A stretch of 64,000 bases of DNA from Rhodothermales bacterium (lineage in GTDB: Bacteria; Bacteroidota; Rhodothermia; Rhodothermales; JANQRZ01), in the NCBI GenBank assembly GCA_039944855.1, contig JBDUXZ010000029.1:160351-224350 (forward strand). The letters are read 5' to 3'. Under the pieces are notes generated by a model. That model searched no databases. It was not told the DNA's origin and saw only the letters and a program-made list of their open reading frames with translations. The translations under genes were made by a program, and so were the position numbers. Below, one piece after another: positions 1 through 8,265 of this stretch. Each line of letters begins with the position of its first letter. Positions within the stretch are counted from its first letter, which is position 1.

Positions 1-2075
1 CGATCCTCATCGCCTCCGACGTGCTCGAAAGCCAGGGCTTCACCGACATCTTCGTCGCCAAACTCACGCCCGAGGGGAATGAGGTCTGGGGACGGCGCGG
101 CGGTGGCGACGGGACCAACTTCTCCGCCGCCCTCGCCGTAGACGCGAGCGGCAACGCCCTCGCCACGGGCTACGTCGACGGCGCTGGCACCTTCGCCGGC
201 GAACCGGTCACGACGCAGGGCCGCGACGGCTACCTCGCCGTGTTCGACAGCGAGGGCGGCCTCGTCACCGTCGAACTCCTCGGCGGGACCGGGCAGGACA
301 CCGGCACCGGCGTCGCTGTCAACGCCGACCGGTTCGCCGCAACCGGCTCGTTCCGAGGCACAGCCAGTTTCGGCGACCTCGACCTCACAAGTGCCGGCAG
401 CAGCGACGTGTTCGTGATCGGCGGCCCCGGCCAAGTCGCGGCCTCCTCCACCCTCTTCGTCGACGCCGACGCGACGGGGTCTGAGACAGGCCTCTCCTGG
501 GCCGATGCCTTCACCGACCTGCAGGATGCCCTCGCCCTCGCCGCCGCCATCGACTTTGACACACTCGCCATCTGGGTCGCCGAGGGCGTTTACTACCCCA
601 CGGACGATAGCGACCGGACGGTGAGCTTCGAGCTACAGACTGGCCTCGCCCTGTATGGCGGGTTCGACGGCACCGAGGCTGAACTCGATCAGCGGAACTG
701 GGCGACGAGTGAAACAGTGCTCAGCGGTGACATTGGCGCATCCGGAGAGGGCTCGGACAACAGCTTCAGCGTCGTCCGAGCCGACAGTTTAGCGGGGGCT
801 GCCATCCTCGACGGGTTCACCGTCGCCTCCGGGCACGCATCAGGCGTGGGGGAATTATCCTCGGGCGGTGGCCTTAGATGCACTGCCTCGGTCCTTTCTG
901 TCCGTAACACGTTCTTCCGTGACCACACAGCCGCCAGCGGCGCCGGCGCCCACCTCGAGGGTTGCTCAGGCCTCATCTTTAACGTCACCTTCGAGGATAA
1001 CCTATCTACGTTTCTAGGGACGGATGACTCGATAGGTGGTGGTGGGCTCGTGCTAAAGGACAGTTCTCCGCTGATCGTAAACTCCCGCTTCATCCGTAAT
1101 CGCTGTGCTTCGGTCAACTTCGCCGCGGGCGGAGGCGTGCTAATCACAGGCAGTTCCCCGATCTTCGTCAACGCCGAGTTCTATGGAAACATCGCTGACG
1201 GCGCCGACTCGTGCGATGGTGGCGCTATGCTATCTCGTGATAGCTATATCGAGCTAATCAACGCCGCGTTCGTGGGGAATCAGTGCGAAGATGGGTTCCT
1301 GTCTAATCGTTATAGCGATCTCCTCATCGTCAATGTGGGGGCGACGCGAAACCAGTCAGGGATCGTCAACAGCGACGGGTTCGAAGAGACTTTGATGGTC
1401 CGAGTTCGCAATTCGGTCTTGTGGGACAACGGGGGGGCCGAAATCAACGAGCCCTTCAAAGTAAACGTTGTCCTCTCACACTCAGTCGTTCAAGGGGGCT
1501 TCGATGGGCCATTCGTTCTCAACACCGATCCGCTCTTCGCTGCAACCCCATCGTCCGGTCCCGACTCCGAGTGGGGCACTGAGGACGACAATTATGGCAA
1601 CCTCCGCCTCCAAGAAGGCTCTCCGGCCGTCGGTTTCGGCCGGCAGCTATTCCTCCCGCCCGACACCTTCGACCTCGACGGCGACGGCGACACCGAGGAG
1701 CGGTTGCCCATCGACCTCGACGGCGGACCGCGCGTGCTCGGTAATGAGATAGACCTCGGCGCGTACGAGAGCCCCTTCACTGTAGCCCTCGAACCCGGCA
1801 TTGGCGTGCCTGCGGAAAACGCGCTGGGCGCTGCCTACCCCAACCCGTTCCGCGATCTGACTACGCTCGCGCTCGACATCACAGCGGCGCAGGACGTGAC
1901 GGTGGAGGTGTTCGACGTGCTCGGGCGCCGCGTGGCGACGGTGCACGATGGGCCGCTTCCGGTCGGCGCACACCGCGTCGTTGTCGAAGCGCGGGGGCTT
2001 CCGGCGGGGGCGTACGTCGTCCGCGCCGAGGGCGAGACGTTCAGCCAATCGCAGCGCGTGACGGTCGTGCGCTAA
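1..2075 (+). CDS. Secreted beta-helix protein with T9SS type A sorting tail (5'-partial)
   Basis: The reading frame is open from base 3, upstream of the first GTG at 21, so the gene begins before the window and only its 3' part is seen. The N-terminal visible part (to about residue 130) resembles SBBP-type beta-propeller repeats (KLTPEGNEVW, LAVDASGNALATGY). It is followed by a right-handed beta-helix-like stretch with FVDADATGSETGLSWADAF and repeated N-x-x-F turns. The last ~80 residues are a type A T9SS sorting domain (AYPNPF, DVLGRRVAT, LPAGAYVVR). It is therefore probably exported by Sec, crosses the outer membrane by type IX secretion, and is released or anchored at the surface. No catalytic residues are recognisable. 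Codon GC is lower in the beta-helix part than in neighbouring housekeeping genes, as in the other two T9SS cargo genes here. Confidence 0.85.
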   Translation, partial: ILIASDVLESQGFTDIFVAKLTPEGNEVWGRRGGGDGTNFSAALAVDASGNALATGYVDGAGTFAGEPVTTQGRDGYLAVFDSEGGLVTVELLGGTGQDTGTGVAVNADRFAATGSFRGTASFGDLDLTSAGSSDVFVIGGPGQVAASSTLFVDADATGSETGLSWADAFTDLQDALALAAAIDFDTLAIWVAEGVYYPTDDSDRTVSFELQTGLALYGGFDGTEAELDQRNWATSETVLSGDIGASGEGSDNSFSVVRADSLAGAAILDGFTVASGHASGVGELSSGGGLRCTASVLSVRNTFFRDHTAASGAGAHLEGCSGLIFNVTFEDNLSTFLGTDDSIGGGGLVLKDSSPLIVNSRFIRNRCASVNFAAGGGVLITGSSPIFVNAEFYGNIADGADSCDGGAMLSRDSYIELINAAFVGNQCEDGFLSNRYSDLLIVNVGATRNQSGIVNSDGFEETLMVRVRNSVLWDNGGAEINEPFKVNVVLSHSVVQGGFDGPFVLNTDPLFAATPSSGPDSEWGTEDDNYGNLRLQEGSPAVGFGRQLFLPPDTFDLDGDGDTEERLPIDLDGGPRVLGNEIDLGAYESPFTVALEPGIGVPAENALGAAYPNPFRDLTTLALDITAAQDVTVEVFDVLGRRVATVHDGPLPVGAHRVVVEARGLPAGAYVVRAEGETFSQSQRVTVVR

Positions 2076-2083
2076 CCGCCCGA

Positions 2084-2308
2084 TCAGTCGCGGCGGAACT
2101 GCATGCGCTGGTGGAGGCGGACGCGGCCGGAGGGCTCGCCGTCGATGCGGACCTCCTGCCAGCCGTGGAGGTCAGCGTCGTCACCGACGGTCACGGCGGC
2201 ATCGTCGTCGAGGTCGGCGGCGCGGCGGACGGCTTCCTCGGGCGTGCGGCCACGGACCCGGCCTCCGTACGCCGCCGGTCCCACGTGGTCGAGTTCGTAC
2301 TGTGGCAT
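2084..2308 (-). CDS. Small hypothetical protein (74 aa)
   Basis: This is a short charged protein beginning MPQYELDHVGPAAYGG and ending RVRLHQRMQFRRD. It has no signal peptide or membrane segment, and I recognise no family. The ATG at 2308 is preferred; an in-frame GTG at 2326 would add six residues. It converges on the T9SS gene with an 8-base gap and is divergent from the HPPD gene. The composition (many D, E and R, with an EEAVRRAADLDDDAA helix) looks like a genuine small soluble protein. No function is proposed. Confidence 0.5.
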   Translation of the reverse strand: MPQYELDHVGPAAYGGRVRGRTPEEAVRRAADLDDDAAVTVGDDADLHGWQEVRIDGEPSGRVRLHQRMQFRRD

Positions 2309-2493
2309 GGTATCGAGTAAGTTCACTGCGAAGGGACAGACAAGATACCCTGCGCGGAAGCGCTACCGGAACGGACGACGCCGCTCGCACGTCCAATTAC
2401 AGCGTATCCACGGTGCCTTAACCGCCCCGTCCCGCGCCGCCCTCGTCCGCTTCCCCCGCATTCCTTTTTCGTTTACGTAGTTACCCACGCCCC

Positions 2494-3726
2494 ATGGCTG
2501 ATTCCTCGCAGACCCTCCACACCCAGGGCGACGGCTCGTCCCTCGCCGCCGTCGCTACCGAGCCCAACGCCCAGCAGACCGACGCGACGACGGCGAAGGC
2601 CGCCGGGCTGCGCGGCGCGCCCGACCACGTCGCCGACGACTTCCTCCCGATCAACGGGACCGACTACGTCGAGTTCTACGTCGGGAACGCGAAGCAGGCG
2701 GCGTACTACTACGCCGCGGCGTTCGGCTTCGAGATCGTCGCCTACCGGGGGCCGGAGACGGGCCACCGCGAGGCCGCGAGCTATCTCCTCAAGCAGGACA
2801 AGATCCGGTTCGTCTTCACGACGGCGCTCCACTCCGGCCACCCGATTGCCCACCACGTCGCCAAGCACGGCGACGGCGTGAAGGACATCGCGCTGTGGGT
2901 GGACGACGCCACGAAATCGTTCGAGGAAGTCACCAAGCGCGGGGCCGTCGCGGTGCGCGAGCCCGAAGTGCTCGAAGACGAGCACGGCCGCGTCGTCGTC
3001 TCCGCGATGGGGACGTACGGGGACACGATCCACACGTTCGTCGAGCGGAAGGACTACGACGGCCTCTTCATGCCCGGCTTCGAGGCGTGGGAGAACGACG
3101 ACTGGAAGCCGGAAGGCGTCGGGCTCAAATACGTCGACCACTGCGTCGGGAACGTCCACCTCGGCGACATGAACCGCTTCGTCGAGTACTACTCCGAGAC
3201 GATGGGCTTCCGCAACATCATCGCCTTTACCGACTCCGACATCCAGACGGAGTACTCGTCGCTGATGTCGAAGGTGATGTCGAACGGGAACGAGCGGATC
3301 AAATTCCCGATCAACGAGCCCGCCAAGGGCAAGCGCAAGAGCCAGATCGACGAGTACCTCGACTTCTACGACGGCGCCGGCGTGCAGCACGTCGCGATGG
3401 CGACCGACGACATCCTCGATACGGTCTCGAAGCTCCGCAGCCGCGGCGTTCAGTTCCTCACCGTCCCGACGACGTACTACGACCAACTGCAAGGCCGAGT
3501 CGGCACGATCGACGAGCCCGTCGACGAGCTCGCCAAGCTCGGCATCCTCGTCGACCGCGACCCTGATGGCTACCTCCTGCAGATCTTTACGAAGCCCGTC
3601 GAGGACCGCCCGACCGTCTTCTACGAGATCATCCAGCGCAAGGGCGCGCGCACGTTCGGCGAGGGCAACTTCAAAGCGCTCTTCGAAGCCATCGAGCGCG
3701 AGCAGGAACGGCGAGGGAATCTCTAG
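2494..3726 (+). CDS. hppD: 4-hydroxyphenylpyruvate dioxygenase
   Basis: Converts 4-hydroxyphenylpyruvate plus O2 to homogentisate and CO2, the second step of tyrosine degradation, in the cytoplasm. The 410 residues hold two VOC-fold halves (about 55-200 and 210-370). The Fe(II) facial triad is visible as H216 (VDHCVGN), H299 (VQHVAMATDD) and E378 (VFYEIIQRKG), with spacings typical of the family. The C-terminal GEGNFKALFEAIE is the conserved HPPD lid helix. The ~50-residue acidic, Ala/Thr-rich N-terminus precedes the fold and is probably disordered. It lies directly upstream of homogentisate dioxygenase (90-base gap holding a repeat), so the two steps are probably co-expressed. Confidence 0.96.
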   Translation: MADSSQTLHTQGDGSSLAAVATEPNAQQTDATTAKAAGLRGAPDHVADDFLPINGTDYVEFYVGNAKQAAYYYAAAFGFEIVAYRGPETGHREAASYLLKQDKIRFVFTTALHSGHPIAHHVAKHGDGVKDIALWVDDATKSFEEVTKRGAVAVREPEVLEDEHGRVVVSAMGTYGDTIHTFVERKDYDGLFMPGFEAWENDDWKPEGVGLKYVDHCVGNVHLGDMNRFVEYYSETMGFRNIIAFTDSDIQTEYSSLMSKVMSNGNERIKFPINEPAKGKRKSQIDEYLDFYDGAGVQHVAMATDDILDTVSKLRSRGVQFLTVPTTYYDQLQGRVGTIDEPVDELAKLGILVDRDPDGYLLQIFTKPVEDRPTVFYEIIQRKGARTFGEGNFKALFEAIEREQERRGNL

Positions 3727-3816
3727 TTACGAGTGACGAACGACGAGCGACGAATGCTGACCTCGCCGCTCATCCCCCACTCGTAACTCAACACTCGTAA
3801 CTCAACACTCGAAATC
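3727..3816. repeat. Intergenic repeat with direct and inverted copies
   Basis: The gap between HPPD and hmgA holds the 14-base unit ACTCGTAACTCAAC about two and a half times in tandem (roughly 3780-3812). It also holds an inverted pair, TTACGAGTG at 3727-3735 and CACTCGTAA at 3779-3787, which could fold into one hairpin. The sequence between contains GACGAACGACGAGCGACGAA, itself internally repetitive. It looks like an interspersed non-coding repeat rather than a terminator, since no T-tract follows. Confidence 0.6.
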
Positions 3817-5076
3817 ATGCCGTATTACGTCCGCATGGGGAACGTGCCGCACAAGCGCCACACGCAGTTCCCTCGCCCCGACGGCGCGCTCTACACCGAA
3901 GAGGTCATCGGCGCCGAGGGGTTCTCCGGGATCCAGTCGATCGCCTACCACATCCACCCGCCGACGCTCGTCGAGCGCGTCCTCGAGCCGGAGCCCTACG
4001 CCGTCGAGTTCGTCGAGAAAGACTTCCTCCGCCACCGCCACTTCCTCGGCAAAGAGGTCGACCCCGGCGGCGACTGGCTGACGGGCCGCCGCTACATCAT
4101 GGGCAACCCCGACGTCAACCTCGCGCTCTGCGCCCCGACCGAGGCGATGGGCGAGAACGAGTTCTTCAAGAACGCGACCCACGATGAGCTGATCTACGTC
4201 CACGACGGCGAGGGCCGTCTCGAGACCGTGCTCGGCACCGTCGAGTTCACGAAGGGCGACTACGTCCACGTCCCGCGCACGATCACGCACCGCTGGGTGT
4301 TCACCGGCGACGTACAGCCTCGCCTGCTCGTGATCGAGGCACCGACACAGTTCAGCCCGCCGAAGCGGTACCGCAACAACTTCGGCCAGCTCTTGGAGCA
4401 CTCGCCGTACTGCGAGCGCGACTTCCGCCCGCCGGGCGAGCTGACCACGATCGACGAGAAGGGCGAGTTCATCGTCCGCATCAAGAAGCACGGCAAGCTC
4501 CACCCGTTCGTCTACCGCTACCACCCGTTCGACGTGGTCGGCTGGGATGGCTACATGTACCCCAACGCGATTTCGATCCACGACTTCGAGCCGATCACCG
4601 GCCGCATCCACCAGCCGCCGCCCGTGCACCAGATGTACGAGGCGCACAACTTCGTCGTCTGCTCGTTCGTGCCGCGCCTCTTCGACTACCACCCGGACTC
4701 GATCCCAGCACCGTACAACCACTCGAACATCGACTCCGACGAGGTGCTCTACTACGCCGAGGGCGATTTCATGTCGCGCAAGGGGATCGAGCGCGGCAGC
4801 TTCACGCTCCACCCCGGCGGCATCCCGCACGGCCCGCACCCGGGCACGACGGAGGCGTCGATCGGCAAGACGGAGACGCACGAGCTCGCGGTGATGGTGG
4901 ACACGTTCCGCCCGCTCCACCTCACCAAAGATGCGCTCGACATCGAGGACGAGGACTACATCTACTCGTGGCAGCCGGAGAAGCACGGGCACCCGCTCCC
5001 CGACGCCGCGCCCGTCCCGCCGCACGCGGGTGACGGCGCGATGACGGACGCCTCCCCGGCCGACGCAGCGCGCTGA
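3817..5076 (+). CDS. hmgA: Homogentisate 1,2-dioxygenase family protein
   Basis: Ring-cleaving Fe(II) enzyme that would turn homogentisate into maleylacetoacetate, the step after HPPD, which is encoded immediately upstream. It is a 419-residue bicupin. Candidate iron ligands sit in NHSNIDSDEVLYY (H302 and E309 or D308) and IPHGPHPG (H338). The first half carries VHDGEGRLETVLGTVEF, a cupin strand pair, and the N-terminus has GNVPHKRHTQF. It belongs to the shorter bacterial branch, not the human-like one. Genes for maleylacetoacetate isomerase and fumarylacetoacetase are not in the window. Eleven residues at the C-terminus (DASPADAAR) look like a disordered tail. Confidence 0.9.
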   Translation: MPYYVRMGNVPHKRHTQFPRPDGALYTEEVIGAEGFSGIQSIAYHIHPPTLVERVLEPEPYAVEFVEKDFLRHRHFLGKEVDPGGDWLTGRRYIMGNPDVNLALCAPTEAMGENEFFKNATHDELIYVHDGEGRLETVLGTVEFTKGDYVHVPRTITHRWVFTGDVQPRLLVIEAPTQFSPPKRYRNNFGQLLEHSPYCERDFRPPGELTTIDEKGEFIVRIKKHGKLHPFVYRYHPFDVVGWDGYMYPNAISIHDFEPITGRIHQPPPVHQMYEAHNFVVCSFVPRLFDYHPDSIPAPYNHSNIDSDEVLYYAEGDFMSRKGIERGSFTLHPGGIPHGPHPGTTEASIGKTETHELAVMVDTFRPLHLTKDALDIEDEDYIYSWQPEKHGHPLPDAAPVPPHAGDGAMTDASPADAAR

Positions 5077-5095
5077 GAGATATCCGTCCGACGCG

Positions 5096-5103
5096 TACCT
5101 TGG
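5096..5103 (+). promoter_or_regulatory. Putative -7 element (TACCTTGG) before the porin gene
   Basis: CGTACCTTGG lies 64 bases before the ATG at 5160. It matches the CGTAnnTT pattern seen before dxs, ftsK, gcvT and others in this window, and resembles the Bacteroidota -7 consensus TAnnTTTG. No convincing -33 TTTG is visible. Confidence 0.35.
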
Positions 5104-5138
5104 TGGGGGCGACCGATCCGGTCGCCCCCACCTCGTTT
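5102..5138 (+). terminator. Hairpin terminator after hmgA
   Basis: A perfect 13-base stem runs from 5102-5114 (GGTGGGGGCGACC) to 5120-5132 with a 5-base loop, followed by TCGTTTTC. It begins 25 bases after the hmgA stop and fits an intrinsic terminator with a short T-tract. Because the putative porin -7 element overlaps its left edge, it could instead form the 5' end of the porin transcript. Confidence 0.6.
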
Positions 5139-5159
5139 TCCCCCGGCCCCTCTCCCACC

Positions 5160-6218
5160 ATGCCGCTCCCCTCGCACCGATCCTGGCTCGCCCCCTTGCT
5201 CCTCCTGCTCATGCTCGCCGCCCCGGCGCGCGCGCAAGAACGCCCCACCGAGGACGACGAGGAAGCGGGCAGCGGCCAGACCGAAACCGACAAGGAGGGG
5301 CTGTACGACGAACTCGTCGCCCAATTCCAGCGAGACTACCTCCGGTTCACGGCGCTCATCCAGGTCGTCCCCCAACTCATCCTCGAAGACACCGAGGCGG
5401 TGCAGAGTGGCTTCAGCATCGCCGCGGCTCGATTCGGGATCGCCGGGTTGCTCGACGGCGGGTTTGGCTACCGGATCCAAGCGGAGTTCGCCAGAAGCCC
5501 GGCGCTCCTGGACGCCTACGTGAGCTACCGCCCGAACGAGGCGACCCGGATCTTGGTCGGACGCCACAAAGTGCCGTTCTCGTACGAGTTCTTGACCTCG
5601 GCCGCCGGGATCGACTTCGTCAACCGCTCGCGGGTCGTCCGCGCGCTCGCCCCTGGACGGGGAGTCGGGGGATCGATGCGGACGCAGGTGGCCGGCGAGG
5701 CGCTCACCCTGCGCGCGGGCCTCTTCAACGCCTCGTTCAATACGACGGTGGACGGTCGCACCGTCCGCCAGGCACAGCGCGGCGGGTTCACCTTCGTCGG
5801 TCGCGCGCAGAGCACGACGCAGCCCTCCAGCGGCACGACGCTGATCGTCGGCGCGAACGTCGCCTACGACACCCCGGATACGGCCAAGGCCCTCGACGTG
5901 CCCGGCCGCCTGCTTCTCGGTGCCGACGTCCGCCTCCGCGCCGGCCCCTTCCTGCTCGCCGCCGAAGGCATCGCGGAGCGCGTCGGGGACGACGTGTTCC
6001 CCGACAGCGACGGGTTCTACCTCACCGGCGGCGTCGACCTCAACGCGAACAACCGTCTCCTCGTCCGCTTCGATCGCTTCGAAGGGTCCGACGAAGTGTT
6101 GCTCGGCTACAACCTCACGCTCACCCGCGCCGCCGCCTTCCAGGCCAACGTCGTCCTCCCCCTCGACGACGCGGCCGAACCCACGCAGGCGCTCCTGAAC
6201 GTCCAGCTCGGATTTTAA
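5160..6218 (+). CDS. Porin-like outer-membrane beta-barrel protein
   Basis: The 352-residue exported protein has a clear signal peptide (LAPLLLLLMLAAPARAQ) at the ATG at 5160. A longer reading frame from TTG at 5100 would spoil the signal, so the later start was chosen. After an acidic segment (EDDEEAGSGQTETDKEG), the body alternates beta-strand motifs such as YRIQAEFARSPALLDAYVSY and ILVGRHKVPFSYEFL, which resemble phosphate-selective porin O/P family proteins. It ends in the aromatic C-terminus LLNVQLGF expected for BAM insertion. The stop overlaps the start of the next gene (TAATG), suggesting translational coupling with the acyl-CoA synthetase. The substrate is unknown; uptake of an organic acid for the synthetase is a guess from position. 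Confidence 0.75.
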   Translation: MPLPSHRSWLAPLLLLLMLAAPARAQERPTEDDEEAGSGQTETDKEGLYDELVAQFQRDYLRFTALIQVVPQLILEDTEAVQSGFSIAAARFGIAGLLDGGFGYRIQAEFARSPALLDAYVSYRPNEATRILVGRHKVPFSYEFLTSAAGIDFVNRSRVVRALAPGRGVGGSMRTQVAGEALTLRAGLFNASFNTTVDGRTVRQAQRGGFTFVGRAQSTTQPSSGTTLIVGANVAYDTPDTAKALDVPGRLLLGADVRLRAGPFLLAAEGIAERVGDDVFPDSDGFYLTGGVDLNANNRLLVRFDRFEGSDEVLLGYNLTLTRAAAFQANVVLPLDDAAEPTQALLNVQLGF

Positions 6219-8194
6219 TGCCCATGCCCTCCGCTCCGCTCACCTTCCCCTTCGGCCAGGAGATCGCCTGGCGGCCCGACCCCGACCAGCGCACCAACCT
6301 CCACCGCTTCATGGAGCGCGTCGGCGTGGACGATTACGACGCGCTCTGCCGGTGGGCCGTCGACGACGTCGGCCGCTTCTGGCACGCCGTGCTCGAATCG
6401 CTCGACGTGCAGTTTTACCGGCCGTACGACCGCACCCTTGACACAGCGGAGGGCATCGAGTTTCCGATGTGGTGCGTCGGCGGCGAGATGAACATCGTCC
6501 ACAACCTGCTCGACAAGTGGCAGGACACGGAGGTCGCCGGGCGCGACGCAATCCGCTACGAGAGCGAAGAAGGCGAGGTCCGCACGATGACGTACGCCGA
6601 GCTGCACCGCGAGGTGAGCCGTTGTGCCTCCGCACTCCGCGCGCTCGGGCTTGGGAAGGGCGACGCCGTCGGGCTCTACATGCCGATGACGCCGGAGATC
6701 GTCGTCGCCTTCCTCGCCGTCGCGAAGATTGGCGGCGTGATCCTTCCCCTCTTCTCGGGCTACGGCGCCCAGGCCGTCGCCACCCGCCTCGCCGACGGGG
6801 AGGCCAAAGCGCTCTTCGTGGCGAACGCCCTCGCGCGGCGCGGCCGAGCGATCCCGATGAAACCGACCGCCGACGAAGCCCTCGCGGACGTGCCGAGCGT
6901 CGAGCACGTGATCGTCTTCGAGCACGTCCCCGGCCTCGACGTGCCGATGACGGACGGCCGCGACCGGACATGGGACGACCTCATGGCCCTCGGCACGGAC
7001 GATCCCCACGCGGTGGCGACGGAGCGCACGAGTGCCGAAGACCTCGTCATGCTGATCTACACGAGCGGCACGACGGGCGCGCCGAAGGGCGCGGTCCACA
7101 CCCACTGCGGCTTCCCGATCAAAGCGGCGCAGGACATGGCGCATCCGATGGATCTGCGCGCGGGCGACGTGATGTGGTGGATGAGCGATATGGGCTGGAT
7201 GATGGGCCCGTGGCTCGTTTTCGGCACCCTCCTCAACGCCGCTACCCTCGTGCTCTTCGACGGCGCGCCCGACTACCCCGAGCCCGACCGGACGTGGGCG
7301 CTGTGCGAGCGGCACGGCGTCACCCACCTCGGTCTGAGCCCCACGCTCGTCCGCTCGCTCATGCCTCATGGCACCGAGCCCATCGCCAAGCACGACCTCA
7401 GCGCGCTCCGCGCCGTCGGCTCGACGGGCAGCCCGTGGGACCCGGAAAGCTGGACGTGGCTGTTCGAAAACGTCCTCGATTCCAGCAAGCCGATCCTCAA
7501 CTACTCCGGCGGGACCGAGATCTCCGGCGGCATCGTCTGCGGCAACTTCCTCCAGCCGCTCAAGCCGTGCGCGTTCTCCGGCCCCGTCGTCGGGATGGAC
7601 GCCGACGTGGTGAACGACGCGGGCGAGCCGGTGCGGGGCGAAGTCGGCGAGCTCGTGATCCGGCAGCCGTGGATCGGGATGACGCGTGGGTTCTGGGGCG
7701 ACCGCGCGCGCTACCTCGACTCGTACTGGCGCCGACACCCCGCCCTCTGGACGCACGGCGACTTCGCTGCCGTCGACGCGGACGGGCTGTGGTACATCCT
7801 CGGTCGGAGCGACGACACCATCAAAGTCGCTGGCAAGCGGCTCGGGCCGGCCGAGGTCGAGGCCGTGCTGAACGCGCACCCGGCTGTGCTAGAGAGCGCG
7901 GCGGTCGGCGTACCGCACGACATCAAAGGGCAGGAGGTCGTCGCCTTCTGCGTGCTCGCCGCCGGGCACGCGCCGAGCGAGGAACTCCGCGCCGACCTCG
8001 TCGCCCGGCTCGTGGATGCGCTCGGCAAGCCGCTGAAGCCGCGCGAGGTGAAGTTCGCGACGGCCCTCCCGAAGACGCGGAACGCGAAGGTGATGCGCCG
8101 GCTTATCCGGGCCGCCTACCTCGGCGACGCCCTCGGCGACACGACGAGCCTGGAAGAGCCGGCGGCGGTGGACGCCGTGCGTGATGCGGTGTGA
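6218..8194 (+). CDS. AMP-forming acyl-CoA synthetase (acetyl-CoA synthetase-like)
   Basis: Activates a carboxylic acid to its acyl-CoA via an acyl-adenylate. The 658 residues contain the ANL-family core motifs: P-loop YTSGTTGAPKG, NYSGGTEISGG, the hinge GRSDDTIKVAGKRLGPAEVE, and the C-terminal catalytic lysine region PKTRNAKVMRRLIR, whose lysine is the usual acetylation target. N-terminal WHAVLESLDVQFYRPYDRTL resembles the acetyl-/acetoacetyl-CoA synthetase subgroup. The exact acid (acetate, acetoacetate, propionate or an aromatic acid) cannot be fixed from sequence. Next to the tyrosine genes, acetoacetate is plausible, since that pathway ends in acetoacetate and fumarate. The start overlaps the porin stop by one base; an ATG at 6224 is possible. 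Confidence 0.9.
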   Translation: MPMPSAPLTFPFGQEIAWRPDPDQRTNLHRFMERVGVDDYDALCRWAVDDVGRFWHAVLESLDVQFYRPYDRTLDTAEGIEFPMWCVGGEMNIVHNLLDKWQDTEVAGRDAIRYESEEGEVRTMTYAELHREVSRCASALRALGLGKGDAVGLYMPMTPEIVVAFLAVAKIGGVILPLFSGYGAQAVATRLADGEAKALFVANALARRGRAIPMKPTADEALADVPSVEHVIVFEHVPGLDVPMTDGRDRTWDDLMALGTDDPHAVATERTSAEDLVMLIYTSGTTGAPKGAVHTHCGFPIKAAQDMAHPMDLRAGDVMWWMSDMGWMMGPWLVFGTLLNAATLVLFDGAPDYPEPDRTWALCERHGVTHLGLSPTLVRSLMPHGTEPIAKHDLSALRAVGSTGSPWDPESWTWLFENVLDSSKPILNYSGGTEISGGIVCGNFLQPLKPCAFSGPVVGMDADVVNDAGEPVRGEVGELVIRQPWIGMTRGFWGDRARYLDSYWRRHPALWTHGDFAAVDADGLWYILGRSDDTIKVAGKRLGPAEVEAVLNAHPAVLESAAVGVPHDIKGQEVVAFCVLAAGHAPSEELRADLVARLVDALGKPLKPREVKFATALPKTRNAKVMRRLIRAAYLGDALGDTTSLEEPAAVDAVRDAV

Positions 8195-8265
8195 GCGGAT
8201 TGACTTGCGCAGATAGGAGGTTCTATTATCAGGGGCCGCTTCCCAATCATCTTGCTGCGTGCCCC

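Noticed and set aside
2473..3492. 339-residue antisense ORF inside the HPPD gene
   Set aside because: It is the frame complement of hppD; high GC produces long antisense ORFs throughout this window.
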